A stretch of 64,000 nt of DNA from Cladorhizidae sp. MBARI D1340-BT2 (GCA_028752905.1 JAQNBH010000008.1:2470025-2534024); one strand, 5' to 3'. Counted from the stretch's first letter, positions 25,101-39,200 are shown. Numbers and translations are program-made. Notes: generated by a model not told the origin, from the sequence alone.

Positions 25101-28100
25101 CATGCTGCCATCTTCCTGACATGCTGCCATCTTCCTGACATGCGGCCATCTTCCTGACATGCGGCCATCTTCCCGACATGCAGCCATCTTCCCGACATGC
25201 AGCCATCTTCCTGACATGTGGCTGGAATGGACACCACACCCATCATCCATTTATTTGCTGTGCTTCTTCATTGCATCAATCGGACACATCATGGATCACA
25301 TGCACTTCATGTGACCTTCTATGGGAGGCACATGTTAGCTAGTTTACACTGCACCTTGCCATGTGTACCATTCTAGCCATCCTGTAGAGTGTAGAAGGTC
25401 CAAGAATGTTGGTTCAAATTTTGGTAATGATGTTTAACTTTAAGCTGAGGAGAAGAGAAGTCGGCTATTTGCATATTGCGTTGTCATGTGATAGTCATCT
25501 CTAGGTGTGCTCTTGTTGGCACAGGTGTCTGTGGTCATGCGATAGTCGTTACTCTAGGTGTGCTCTTATTGGCACAGGTGTCTGTGGTCATGCGATAGTC
25601 GTTACTCTAGGTGTGCTCTTATTGGCACAGGTGTCTGTGGTCATGCGATAGTCGTTACTCTAGGTGTGCTCTTGTTGGCACAGGTGTCTGTTGCCATGTG
25701 ATAGTCATTACTCTAGGTGTGCTCTTATTGGCACAGGTGTCTGTGGTCATGCAATAGTCGTTACTCTAGGTGTGCTCTTATTGGCACAGGTGTCTGTGGT
25801 CATGCGATAGTCGTTACTCTAGGTGTGCTCTTATTGGCACAGGTGCCTGTGGTCATGCGATAGCCGTTACTCTAGGTGTGCTCTTATTGGCACAGGTGTC
25901 TGTGGTCATGTGATAGTCGTTACTCTAGGTGTGCTCTTATTGGCACAGGTGTCTGTGGTCATGTGATAGTCGTTACTCTAGGTGTGCTCTTATTGGCACA
26001 GGTGTCTGTGGTCATGCGATAGTCGTTACTCTAGGTGTGCTCTTATTGGCACAGGTGTCTGTGGTCATGCGATAGCCGTTACTCTAGGTGTGCTCTTATT
26101 GGCACAGGTGTCTGTGGTCATGCGATAGTCGTTACTCTAGGTGTGCTCTTATTGGCACAGGTGTCTGTGGTCATGCGATAGTCGTTACTCTAGGTGTGCT
26201 CTTATTGGCACAGGTGTCTGTGGTCATGCGATAGTCGTTACTCTAGGTGTGCTCTTGTTGGCACAGGTGTCTTGTCATGTGATAGTCATTACTCTAGGTG
26301 TGCTCTTGTTGGCACAGGTGTCTGAGCACTGAGATGCACGCACTGATGCGTGTCTTGTGGTCAGGGAAGTGGGCGGTGGTCACGCCCCATGCTGTCCTCA
26401 ACGCCGTGTGGACTCTCATTCCCTCCTTCCATGGATATGTACAACAAGATGCTCAGGAATTCCTGTGGTCAGTAACCTAGGTGATGCTGCAAACATCCTC
26501 CTTGTTCTATTAATAGTCTAGGGTACTTTGTGAGGACTGCAGGGGTGGGGCTATAGGGCTAGGATTAGGGCTATAGGACTAGAGTAAACTATGTACTAGG
26601 AAATGGCGGATCCAGCAATGGGGTGCAAGGGATGCGACCCCCCTCACCCCTTTCAGTAACTTCCTTAGTACTCCGTCAACTTGAACAGCCAGTTCCTGGA
26701 TTCCAGCCATTCAAAACTTGCACAAAAATCCTAAAATGCCCAGTAAAGTTATTTGCCTGCAATTTGAATAACCTTTACCTTAAAACAAAGATTACAATGA
26801 AGCGGTCAAGAGATGGGCAGTCTTCTCTCTGCTTCGTGTATATATATTATTGGTCACAATGAAGAGCCTTGAGTTCACTTAACTCCACCTAAATCTTGGG
26901 TCACCTCTCCACCCTGAGAAGATTAAAATTTATTTTGTTCAACATCCTCAATGCTCTGTGCAATGGATCCTGGCCATAATTAAAGATAGCAAACTGTTGC
27001 TATACGTAGCTATATAGCATCCAACACAATACACAAGCATTCTCAACATACTCAGGTATTAAATACTCAAGCTTCTGTGCTCCACCCCCCACCACCCCCC
27101 CCCTTTTTTAGTTTTTCTGGATCTGCCACTGAGGACTACATGTATAAACACTGCAGTAGGCTAGAGCTAATGAGGACTATGGGACTAGGGCTAACTACAT
27201 AGGACTATAGCACTGGGCAAACTAGGGCTACAGGACTAGGGCTAACTACATAGGACCATAGCACTGGGCTAACTAGGGCTACAGGATTAGGGCTAACTAC
27301 ATAGGACTATAGCACTGGGCAAACTAGGGCTACAGGACTAGGGCTAACTACATAGGACCATAGCACTGGGCTAACTAGGGCTACAGGATTAGGGCTAACT
27401 ACATAGGACCATAGCACTGGGCTAACTAGGGCTACAGGACTAGGGCTAACTACATAGGACTATAGCACTGGGCTAACTAGGGCTACAGGATTAGGGCTAA
27501 CTACATAGGACCATAGCACTGGGCTAACTAGGGCTACAGGATTAGGGCTAACTACATAGGACCATAGCACTGGGCTAACTAGGGCTACAGGACTAGGGCT
27601 AACTACATAGGACTATAGCACTGGGCTAACTAGGGCTACAGGATTAGGGCTAACTACATAGGACTATAGCACTGGGCTAACTAGGGCTACAGGACTAGGG
27701 CAAACTACATAGGACTATAGCACTGGGCTAACTAGGGCTACAGGACTAGGGCTAACTACATAGGACCATAGCACTGGGCTAACTAGGGCTACAGGACTAG
27801 GGCTAACTACATAGGACTATAGCACTGGACTAACTAGGGCTACAGGACTAGTGCTAACTACATAGGACTATAGCACTGGGCTAACTAGGGCTACAGGATT
27901 AGGGCTAACTACATAGGACCATAGCACTGGGCTAACTAGGGCTACAGGACTAGGGCTAACTATGTAGGACTATAGCACTGGGCTACTAGGGCTACAGGAC
28001 TAGGGCTAACTACATAGGACTATAGCACTGGGCTAACTACATAGGACTATAGCACTGGGCTAACTAGGGCTACAGGACTAGGGCTAACTATGTAGGACTA

Positions 28101-29971
28101 TAGCACTGGGCTACTAGGGCTACAGGACTAGGGCTAACTACATAGGACTATAGCACTGGGCTAACTACATAGGACCATAGCACTGGGCTAACTAGGGCTA
28201 CAGGACTAGGGCTAACTACATAGGACCATAGCACTGGGCTAACTAGGGCTACAGGACTAGGGCTAACTACATAGGACTATAGCACTGGGATAACTAGGGC
28301 TACAGGACTAGGGCTAACTACATAGGACCATAGCACTGGGCTAACTAGGGCTACAGGACTAGGGCTAACTACATAGGACCATAGCACTGGGCTAACTAGG
28401 GCTACAGGACTAGGGCTAACTATGTAGGACTATAGCACTTGGCTAACTAGGGCTACAGGACTAGGGCTAACTACATAGGACTATAGCACTGGGCTAAGTA
28501 GGGCTACAGGACTAGGGCTAACTACATAGGACTATAGCACTGGGCTAACTAGGGCTACAGGACTAGGGCTAACTACATAGGACTATAGCACTGGGCTAAC
28601 TAGGGCTACAGGATTAGGGCTAACTACATAGGACCATAGCACTGGGCTAACTAGGGCAAACCTGGACTAGGGCTAACTACATAGGACTATAGCACTGGGC
28701 TAACTAGGGCTACAGGATTAGGGCTAACTACATAGGACCATAGCACTGGGCTAACTAGGGCTACAGGACTAGGGCTAACTACATAGGACCATAGCACTGG
28801 GCTAACTAGGGCTACAGGACTAGGGCTAACTACATAGGACTATAGCACTGGGCTAACTAGGGCTACAGGATTAGGAACTACATAGGACTATAGCACTGGG
28901 CTAACTAACTAGGGCTAACTACATAGGACTATAGCACTCGGCTAACTAGGGCTACAGGACTAGGGCTAACTACATAGGACCATAGCACTGGGCTAACTAG
29001 GGCGACAGGATTAGGACTAACTATATAGGACCATAGCACTGGGCTAACTAACTAGGGCTAACTACATAGGACTATAGCACTCGGCTAACTAGGGCTACAG
29101 GACTAGGGCTAACTACATAGGACCATAGCACTGGGCTAACTAGGGCGACAGGATTAGGACTAACTATATAGGACCATAGCACTGGGCTAACTAACTAGGG
29201 CTAACTACATAGGACTATAGCACTCGGCTAACTAGGGCTACAGGACTAGGGCTAACTACATAGGACTATAGCACTGGGCTAACTAGGGCTACAGGACTAG
29301 GGCTAACTACATAGGACTATAGCACTGGGCTAACTAGGGCTACAGGACTAGGGCTAACTAGGACTATATAGCTCTAGGGCTAAGTAGGACTATAGCTCTA
29401 GGGCTAACTATGTAGGACTATAGCACTGGGCTAACTAGGGCTACAGGACTATGGCTAACTAGGACTATAGCTCTAGGGCTAACTGCTCTAGGGCTAACTA
29501 TGTACGACTATAGCACTTGGCTAACTAGGGCTACAGGACTAGGGCTAACTAGGACTATAACTCTAGGGCTAACTGCTCTAGGGCTACATGTAACTAGGAC
29601 TATAGGACTAGGGCTAACTAGGACTAAGATAAAGTTTTCCACTTGGAACATCCACAGGATGTGCTGGGGTTGCCCATGGCTCCACTGACAAGCCTAACCT
29701 TGTGGAGAAGAAAGCTGGGAGGGACTTACTGTGCTATACGAGGACTAAACAGAAGCATCAATGTTGGTGTACCCTTGACCCCAACCAGTTACATAGAAGA
29801 CCCTTTACCATTAAAACAGGTTTACCAATCAGTATTACATTGGTGTATATGATTTTAGATGGTACAGATTTGTCTAACTGCCTCTGGTAATATAGTCTTC
29901 TTATTTTATTAGTAGTATTATATATATATTTTTAATTTGTGCATTGTGCTATAATAATAATAATAATAATA

Positions 29972-30059
<88 letters not shown>

Positions 30060-30170
30060 ATTGTTGTAGTTGTTGTAGTCGTAGTTGTTATTATTGTTGT
30101 TATTATATTATTATTATTAATAATTATTGTTGTTGTTGTTGTTGTTATTATTATTATTATTATTAATCTT

Positions 30171-30246
<76 letters not shown>

Positions 30247-33200
30247 TTATTTTTTATTAACAATTTTTATTATATATTTTTTTAAACATAAAAAAAAAAT
30301 ATTATTATTATTATTATATTGTTTCAAAGTAAATGTCATGTTTATTGTTGTGTTGTGTTGTTGATTGTTGATCCTTCTCTATAGTGTGCATACTGTACAC
30401 GATACGTACATAGTTTTTTTTACCTGCACCGTCTCTAGCAGTATCAATGTCTCTAGTCAAGTTCTATGAAGTCCAACTCCGAGCAATCTGTGTCTCCAAC
30501 ATTAGCATCTCCTTTTAAAACCATTTTCTTTAAGCACTTTTTCTAAGTAGTTCTTCTAGTCATGCACTCCACGCATCAGCACATGCCACATCGTGTTGCT
30601 ATTGTTGACTGCACCCCTATCACTAAGCTAGTCTCCTTCAAGGACTTTGGTAGGAGTTGCACAAGAGAACTCCACTGACCAAATAGCGGGGACAAGATTC
30701 TCAGTAGAACAGCGAGTGAACAGCCTTGATTGCATCATTATTTCCTTACCTGTATGTGCTATGAAGAAACAGTCATGGGCATGCGTTGGAAAGTTTGGAG
30801 TCGTCTGTCACTCGAGTTTATTTTGCACGCGTGGAATGTGAGGGAGGGGGAGGGGCTGCATAAATAGATCCACAAAAATGATGAATGTTAAGGTTTTCTC
30901 GTATTTTGGGTCTGGCAGTGTACTAGCTCAACGAAGGATCCCAGGCATGCTGGGAGTGTCTTTGTATTATACAGAATGGCAGCCGCTAATCCAGTGTGAG
31001 TGTAGGCTGTGTGAGTGTAGGTGGTGTGAGTGTAGGCTGTGTGAGTGTAGGCTGTGTGAGTGTAGGCTGTGTGAGTGTAGGCTTTGTGAGTGTAGGCTGT
31101 GTGAGTGTAGGCTGTGTGAGTGTAGGCGGTGTGAGTGTAGGCTGTGTGAGTGTAGGCTGTGTGAGTGTAGGCTGTGTGAGTGTAGGCTGTGTGAGTGTAG
31201 GCCAGTGTGAGTGTAGGCTGTGTGAGTGTAGGCTGTGTGAGTGTAGGCTGTGTGAGTGTAGGCTGTGTGAGTGTAGGCTGTGTGAGTGTAGGCTGTGTGA
31301 GTGTAGGCTGTGTGAGTGTAGGCTGTGATATGAGCTGTTTTGTGTGTGTGTGTGTGTTTTCCCGACATTTTAAAACATGGGCAAACCAATCAGAGAGCGC
31401 TGTGAATCACACAGGTCCTAGGACATTCCAACATATGCAGTTTGGACTGTCAAAATTTTATTAACCAGTAAAGATTTGTCATCGAGATACCATAGCAGGT
31501 ACCGTACAAATGCCTGTTGTGCAAGAGTGGAGGTTACCTAATGAACTTTCCTTGCCAACTCCACCAATCCTTCTCAAGTGCCATGGGTCTCCTAGCTTAG
31601 ACTATCCTAAGGTGTCTCTAGTCCTGAGTCTTATGTATTCTTAGTCCTAATTTAACCCTGACCCCAGACAGTCCTCCCCTAGCCCCAGTCCTCCCCTAGC
31701 CACAGTCCTCCCCTAGCCACAGTCCACCCCTAGCCAGTCCTCCCTAGCTAGTCCTCCCTAGCCACAGTCCTCCCCTAGCCACAGTCCTCCCCTAGCCACA
31801 GTCCTCCCCTAGCCACAGTCCTCCCCTAGCCACAGTCCTCCCCTAGCCACAGTCCTAGCCCTAGTCCTCCCTAGCCCTAGTCCTCCCTAGCCCTAGTCCT
31901 CCCTAGCCCTAGTCCTCCCTAGCCCTAGTCCTCCCTAGCCCTAGTCCTCCCTAGCCCTAGCCACAGTCCTCCCTAGCCCTAGTCCTCCCCTAACCACAGT
32001 CCTCCCCTAGCCACAGACAGTCCCCTCTCCTAGCCAATGGACTTTGCCATAGTGGGAGTGTCTAGGACCTATTTGTTACTGGATATACCCATATGAAGTT
32101 ATTATGACCTGTGCTGACGTGATCTTTCACCCTGTGCTGATGTGACCTCTCTCCCTGTGCTGACTGACGTGACCTTTCACCCTGTGCTGACGTGACCTCT
32201 CTCCCTGTTTCTGACCTGACCTTTCACCCTGTGCTGACGTGACCTTTCACCCTGTGCTGACGTGACCACTCTCCCCGTGCTGATGCGACCTTTCACCCTG
32301 TGCTGATGTGACCTTTCACCCTGTGCTGATGTGACCTTTCACCCTGTGCTGACGTGACCTTTCACCCTGTGCTGACGTGACCTTTCACCCTGTGCTGACG
32401 TGACCTTTCACCCTGTGCTGATGTGACCTTTCACCCTGTGCTGACGTGACCTCTCTCCCTGTGCTGACGTGACCACTCTCCCCGTGCTGATGTGACCTTT
32501 CACCCTGTGCTGATGTGACCTTTCACCCTGTGGTGATGTAACCTTTCACCCTGTGCTGACGCGACCTCTCCCTGTGCTGACATGACCTTTCACCCTGTGC
32601 TGACATGACCCTTCACCCTGTGCTGATGTGACCTTTCACCCTGTGGTGATGTAACCTTTCACCCTGTGGTGATGTAACCTTTCGCCCTGTGGTGATGTAA
32701 CCTTTCACCCTGTGGTGATGTAACCTTTCACCCTGTGGTGATGTAACCTTTCGCCCTGTGGTGATGTAACCTTTCACCCTGTGCTGACGCGACCTCTCCC
32801 TGTGCTGACATAACCTTTCACCCTGTGCTGATGTGACCTTTCACCCTGTGCTGACGTGACAGCTGTGTGTCCTTCATATAGTGAGCTGTTGCTGGTGCTG
32901 CAGAATGAACTCGACAAGTGGCCGGCTCCTCCCTCTCCTCCATCCTTCTCCTCCTCTGTCTCTCTCCCCTTCTTACCCCACGAGCTGCTACCCTCTCTCT
33001 TCCAAGGACAGCTACTCAGCCAGGTGTGTGAGGGCTAGGGCTAGGGCATGGCTAGTTGATATTAGGGCAAGACTAGGGCAAGACTAGGGCATGGCTAGGA
33101 CAAGACTAGGGCTAGGGAAGGACTAGTGTTATTAGGGCAAGACTAGGGCTAGGGGAAAACAAAGAGTTTAAAGGGAAAAACTACATATAGTGTTGGTGTA

Positions 33201-36200
33201 GGGCTAGGATGGGAGTCTGCGGGGCAAGTCTAGGGCAGATCTGAGGGATGGCTGTGACTACCTACAGGCATGGGGAGGCACAACTGCCCTACATGTACAT
33301 ACATGTAGTATACCATGGCTTGACTATGCTTTGCCATGGCATGGGGGTGGGGCTAGGGCACTGAAGAGCAGGCTACATATTTTCTTTCGTGATCTTTTGT
33401 GACTAAATGCTGGGCACTGCTGCACCCACAGGCTATGTGACGTGGGAACTGGCCGTACCCACAGGCTACGCAGGAATTGGCTGCACCCACAGGCTATACC
33501 CACAGGCCTTGTGACGCAGGAATTGGCTGCACCCACAGGCTATGTGACGCAGGAATTGGCTGCACCCACAGGCTATGTGATGCAGGAACTGGCTGCACCC
33601 ACAGGCTATGTGACGCAGGAACTGGCTGCACCCACAGGCTATGTGATGCAGGAATTGGCTGCACCCACAGGCTATGTGATGCAGGAACTGGCTGCACCCA
33701 CAGGCTATGTGACGCAGGAATTGGCTGCACCCACAGGCTATGTGACGCAGGAACTGGCTGCACCCACAGGCTATGTGATGCAGGAACTGGCTGCACCCAC
33801 AGGCTATGTGAGGCAGGAATTGGCTGCACCCACAGGCTATGTGACGCAGGAACTGGCTGCACCCACAGGCTATGTGACGCAGGAATTGGCTGCACCCACA
33901 GGCTATGTGACGCAGGAATTGGCTGCTATGTGACGCAGGAATTGGCTGCACCCACAGGCTATGTGACGCAGGAACTGGCTGCACCCACAGGCTATGTGAT
34001 GCAGGAATTGGCTGCACCCCCAGGCTATGTGACGCAGGAATTGGCTGCACCCACAGGCTATGTGACGCAGGAACTGGCTGCACCCACAGGCTATGTGATG
34101 CAGGAATTGGCTGCACCCACAGGCTATGTGATGCAGGAACTGGCTGCACCCACAGGCTATGTGACGCAGGAATTGGCTGCACCCACAGGCTATGTGACGC
34201 AGGAACTGGCTGCACCCACAGGCTATGTGATGCAGGAACTGGCTGCACCCACAGGCTATGTGAGGCAGGAATTGGCTGCACCCACAGGCTATGTGATGCA
34301 GGAATTGGCTGCACCCCCAGGCTATGTGACGCAGGAATTGGCTGCACCCACAGGCTATGTGACGCAGGAACTGGCTGCACCCACAGGCTATGTGATGCTG
34401 CACCCACAGGCTATGTGACGTGTGACGCAGGAATTGGCTGCACCCACAGGCTATGTGACGCAGGAACTGGCTGCACCCACAGGCTATGTGATGCAGGAAT
34501 TGGCTGCACCCACAGGCTATGTGACGCAGGAATTGGCTGCACCCACAGGCTATGTGACGCAGGAACTGGCTGCACCCACAGGCTATGTGATGCAGGAACT
34601 GGCTGCACCCACAGGCTATGTGAGGCAGGAATTGGCTGCACCCACAGGCTATGTGACGCAGGAACTGGCTGCACCCACAGGCTATGTGACGCAGGAATTG
34701 GCTGCACCCACAGGCTATGTGACGCAGGAATTGGCTGCACCCACAGGCTATGTGACACAGGAATTGGCTGCTATGTGACGCAGGAATTGGCTGCACCCAC
34801 AGGCTATGTGACGCAGGAACTGACTGCACCCACAGGCTATGTGATGCAGGAATTGGCTGCACCCCCAGGCTATGTGACGCAGGAATTGGCTGCACCCACA
34901 GGCTATGTGACGCAGGAACTGGCTGCACCCACAGGCTATGTGATGCAGGAATTGGCTGCACCCACAGGCTATGTGATGCAGGAACTGGCTGCACCCACAG
35001 GCTATGTGACGCAGGAATTGGCTGCACCCACAGGCTATGTGACGCAGGAACTGGCTGCACCCACAGGCTATGTGATGCAGGAACTGGCTGCACCCACAGG
35101 CTATGTGAGGCAGGAATTGGCTGCACCCACAGGCTATGTGATGCAGGAATTGGCTGCACCCCCAGGCTATGTGACGCAGGAATTGGCTGCACCCACAGGC
35201 TATGTGACGCAGGAACTGGCTGCACCCACAGGCTATGTGATGCTGCACCCACAGGCTATGTGACGTGTGACGCAGGAATTGGCTGCACCCACAGGCTATG
35301 TGACGCAGGAACTGGCTGCACCCACAGGCTATGTGATGCAGGAATTGGCTGCACCCACAGGCTATGTGACGCAGGAACTGGCTGCACCCACAGGCTATGT
35401 GATGCAGGAATTGGCTGCACCCACAGGCTATGTGACGCAGGAATTGGCTGCACCCACAGGCTATGTGACGCAGGAACTGGCTGCACCCACAGGCTATGTG
35501 ATGCTGCACCCACAGGCTATGTGACGTGTGACGCAGGAATTGGCTGCACCCACAGGCTATGTGACGCAGGAACTGGCTGCACCCACAGGCTATGTGATGC
35601 AGGAATTGGCTGCACCCACAGGCTATGTGACGCAGGAATTGGCTGCACCCACAGGCTATGTGACGCAGGAACTGGCTGCACCCACAGGCTATGTGATGCA
35701 GGAACTGGCTGCACCCACAGGCTATGTGAGGCAGGAATTGGCTGCACCCACAGGCTATGTGACGCAGGAACTGGCTGCACCCACAGGCTATGTGACGCAG
35801 GAATTGGCTGCACCCACAGGCTATGTGACGCAGGAATTGGCTGCACCCACAGGCTATGTGACGCAGGAATTGGCTGCTATGTGACGCAGGAATTGGCTGC
35901 ACCCACAGGCTATGTGACGCAGGAACTGGCTGCACCCACAGGCTATGTGATGCAGGAATTGGCTGCACCCCCAGGCTATGTGACGCAGGAATTGGCTGCA
36001 CCCACAGGCTATGTGACGCAGGAACTGGCTGCACCCACAGGCTATGTGATGCAGGAATTGGCTGCACCCACAGGCTATGTGACGCAGGAACTGGCTGCAC
36101 CCACAGGCTATGTGACGCAGGAATTGGCTGCACCCACAGGCTATGTGACGCAGGAATTGGCTGCTATGTGACGCAGGAATTGGCTGCACCCACAGGCTAT

Positions 36201-39200
36201 GTGACGCAGGAACTGGCTGCACCCACAGGCTATGTGATGCAGGAATTGGCTGCACCCCCAGGCTATGTGACGCAGGAATTGGCTGCACCCACAGGCTATG
36301 TGACGCAGGAACTGGCTGCACCCACAGGCTATGTGATGCAGGAATTGGCTGCACCCACAGGCTATGTGATGCAGGAACTGGCTGCACCCACAGGCTATGT
36401 GACGCAGGAATTGGCTGCACCCACAGGCTATGTGACGCAGGAACTGGCTGCACCCACAGGCTATGTGATGCAGGAACTGGCTGCACCCACAGGCTATGTG
36501 AGGCAGGAATTGGCTGCACCCACAGGCTATGTGATGCAGGAATTGGCTGCACCCCCAGGCTATGTGACGCAGGAATTGGCTGCACCCACAGGCTATGTGA
36601 CGCAGGAACTGGCTGCACCCACAGGCTATGTGATGCTGCACCCACAGGCTATGTGACGTGTGACGCAGGAATTGGCTGCACCCACAGGCTATGTGACGCA
36701 GGAACTGGCTGCACCCACAGGCTATGTGATGCAGGAATTGGCTGCACCCACAGGCTATGTGACGCAGGAATTGGCTGCACCCACAGGCTATGTGACGCAG
36801 GAACTGGCTGCACCCACAGGCTATGTGATGCAGGAACTGGCTGCACCCACAGGCTATGTGAGGCAGGAATTGGCTGCACCCACAGGCTATGTGACGCAGG
36901 AACTGGCTGCACCCACAGGCTATGTGACGCAGGAATTGGCTGCACCCACAGGCTATGTGACGCAGGAATTGGCTGCACCCACAGGCTATGTGACGCAGGA
37001 ATTGGCTGCTATGTGACGCAGGAATTGGCTGCACCCACAGGCTATGTGACGCAGGAACTGACTGCACCCACAGGCTATGTGATGCAGGAATTGGCTGCAC
37101 CCCCAGGCTATGTGACGCAGGAATTGGCTGCACCCACAGGCTATGTGACGCAGGAACTGGCTGCACCCACAGGCTATGTGATGCAGGAATTGGCTGCACC
37201 CACAGGCTATGTGATGCAGGAACTGGCTGCACCCACAGGCTATGTGACGCAGGAATTGGCTGCACCCACAGGCTATGTGACGCAGGAACTGGCTGCACCC
37301 ACAGGCTATGTGATGCAGGAACTGGCTGCACCCACAGGCTATGTGAGGCAGGAATTGGCTGCACCCACAGGCTATGTGATGCAGGAATTGGCTGCACCCC
37401 CAGGCTATGTGACGCAGGAATTGGCTGCACCCACAGGCTATGTGACGCAGGAACTGGCTGCACCCACAGGCTATGTGATGCTGCACCCACAGGCTATGTG
37501 ACGTGTGACGCAGGAATTGGCTGCACCCACAGGCTATGTGACGCAGGAACTGGCTGCACCCACAGGCTATGTGATGCAGGAATTGGCTGCACCCACAGGC
37601 TATGTGACGCAGGAACTGGCTGCACCCACAGGCTATGTGATGCAGGAATTGGCTGCACCCACAGGCTATGTGACGCAGGAATTGGCTGCACCCACAGGCT
37701 ATGTGACGCAGGAACTGGCTGCACCCACAGGCTATGTGATGCTGCACCCACAGGCTATGTGACGTGTGACGCAGGAATTGGCTGCACCCACAGGCTATGT
37801 GACGCAGGAACTGGCTGCACCCACAGGCTATGTGATGCAGGAATTGGCTGCACCCACAGGCTATGTGACGCAGGAATTGGCTGCACCCACAGGCTATGTG
37901 ACGCAGGAACTGGCTGCACCCACAGGCTATGTGATGCAGGAACTGGCTGCACCCACAGGCTATGTGAGGCAGGAATTGGCTGCACCCACAGGCTATGTGA
38001 CGCAGGAACTGGCTGCACCCACAGGCTATGTGACGCAGGAATTGGCTGCACCCACAGGCTATGTGACGCAGGAATTGGCTGCACCCACAGGCTATGTGAC
38101 GCAGGAATTGGCTGCTATGTGACGCAGGAATTGGCTGCACCCACAGGCTATGTGACGCAGGAACTGGCTGCACCCACAGGCTATGTGATGCAGGAATTGG
38201 CTGCACCCCCAGGCTATGTGACGCAGGAATTGGCTGCACCCACAGGCTATGTGACGCAGGAACTGGCTGCACCCACAGGCTATGTGATGCAGGAATTGGC
38301 TGCACCCACAGGCTATGTGATGCAGGAACTGGCTGCACCCACAGGCTATGTGACGCAGGAATTGGCTGCACCCACAGGCTATGTGACGCAGGAACTGGCT
38401 GCACCCACAGGCTATGTGATGCAGGAACTGGCTGCACCCACAGGCTATGTGAGGCAGGAATTGGCTGCACCCACAGGCTATGTGATGCAGGAATTGGCTG
38501 CACCCCCAGGCTATGTGACGCAGGAATTGGCTGCACCCACAGGCTATGTGACGCAGGAACTGGCTGCACCCACAGGCTATGTGATGCTGCACCCACAGGC
38601 TATGTGACGTGTGACGCAGGAATTGGCTGCACCCACAGGCTATGTGACGCAGGAACTGGCTGCACCCACAGGCTATGTGATGCAGGAATTGGCTGCACCC
38701 ACAGGCTATGTGACGCAGGAATTGGCTGCACCCACAGGCTATGTGACGCAGGAACTGGCTGCACCCACAGGCTATGTGACGCAGGAACTGGCTGCACCCA
38801 CAGGCTATGTGACGCAGGAACTGGCTGCACCCACAGGCTATGTGATGCAGGAACTGGCTGCACCCACAGGCTATCACATGGGAACTGGCCACACCCACAG
38901 GCCATGTGATGCGATGTTTTGTTGATATTGTGAACATCAAATGCATTACATCATGTGAATAAAGCGTTCTGTTCAAGCGATGTGATGCGATGTTATATTA
39001 TGAGCTGATTTTAACAAAGATCCTCCCTCGACATCAGCGCATCCATCACACACTCTGAACACACACACTGCACACACACTCCACCCACACTCTGCACTCA
39101 CACACTGCACACACACTCTGCACACACTCTGCACTCACACACTGCACACACACTCTGCACACACACACTGCACACACACTCTACACCCACACTCTGCACA

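Noticed and set aside
30939..30955. A ZNF143/p53-like palindrome as a promoter element
   Set aside because: A single short palindrome within an intron, with no transcription start evidence.
33442..38976. Many frames of 85-536 codons on both strands
   Set aside because: Product of the 33-bp unit (11 codons); mirror-image frames on both strands show there is no coding constraint.
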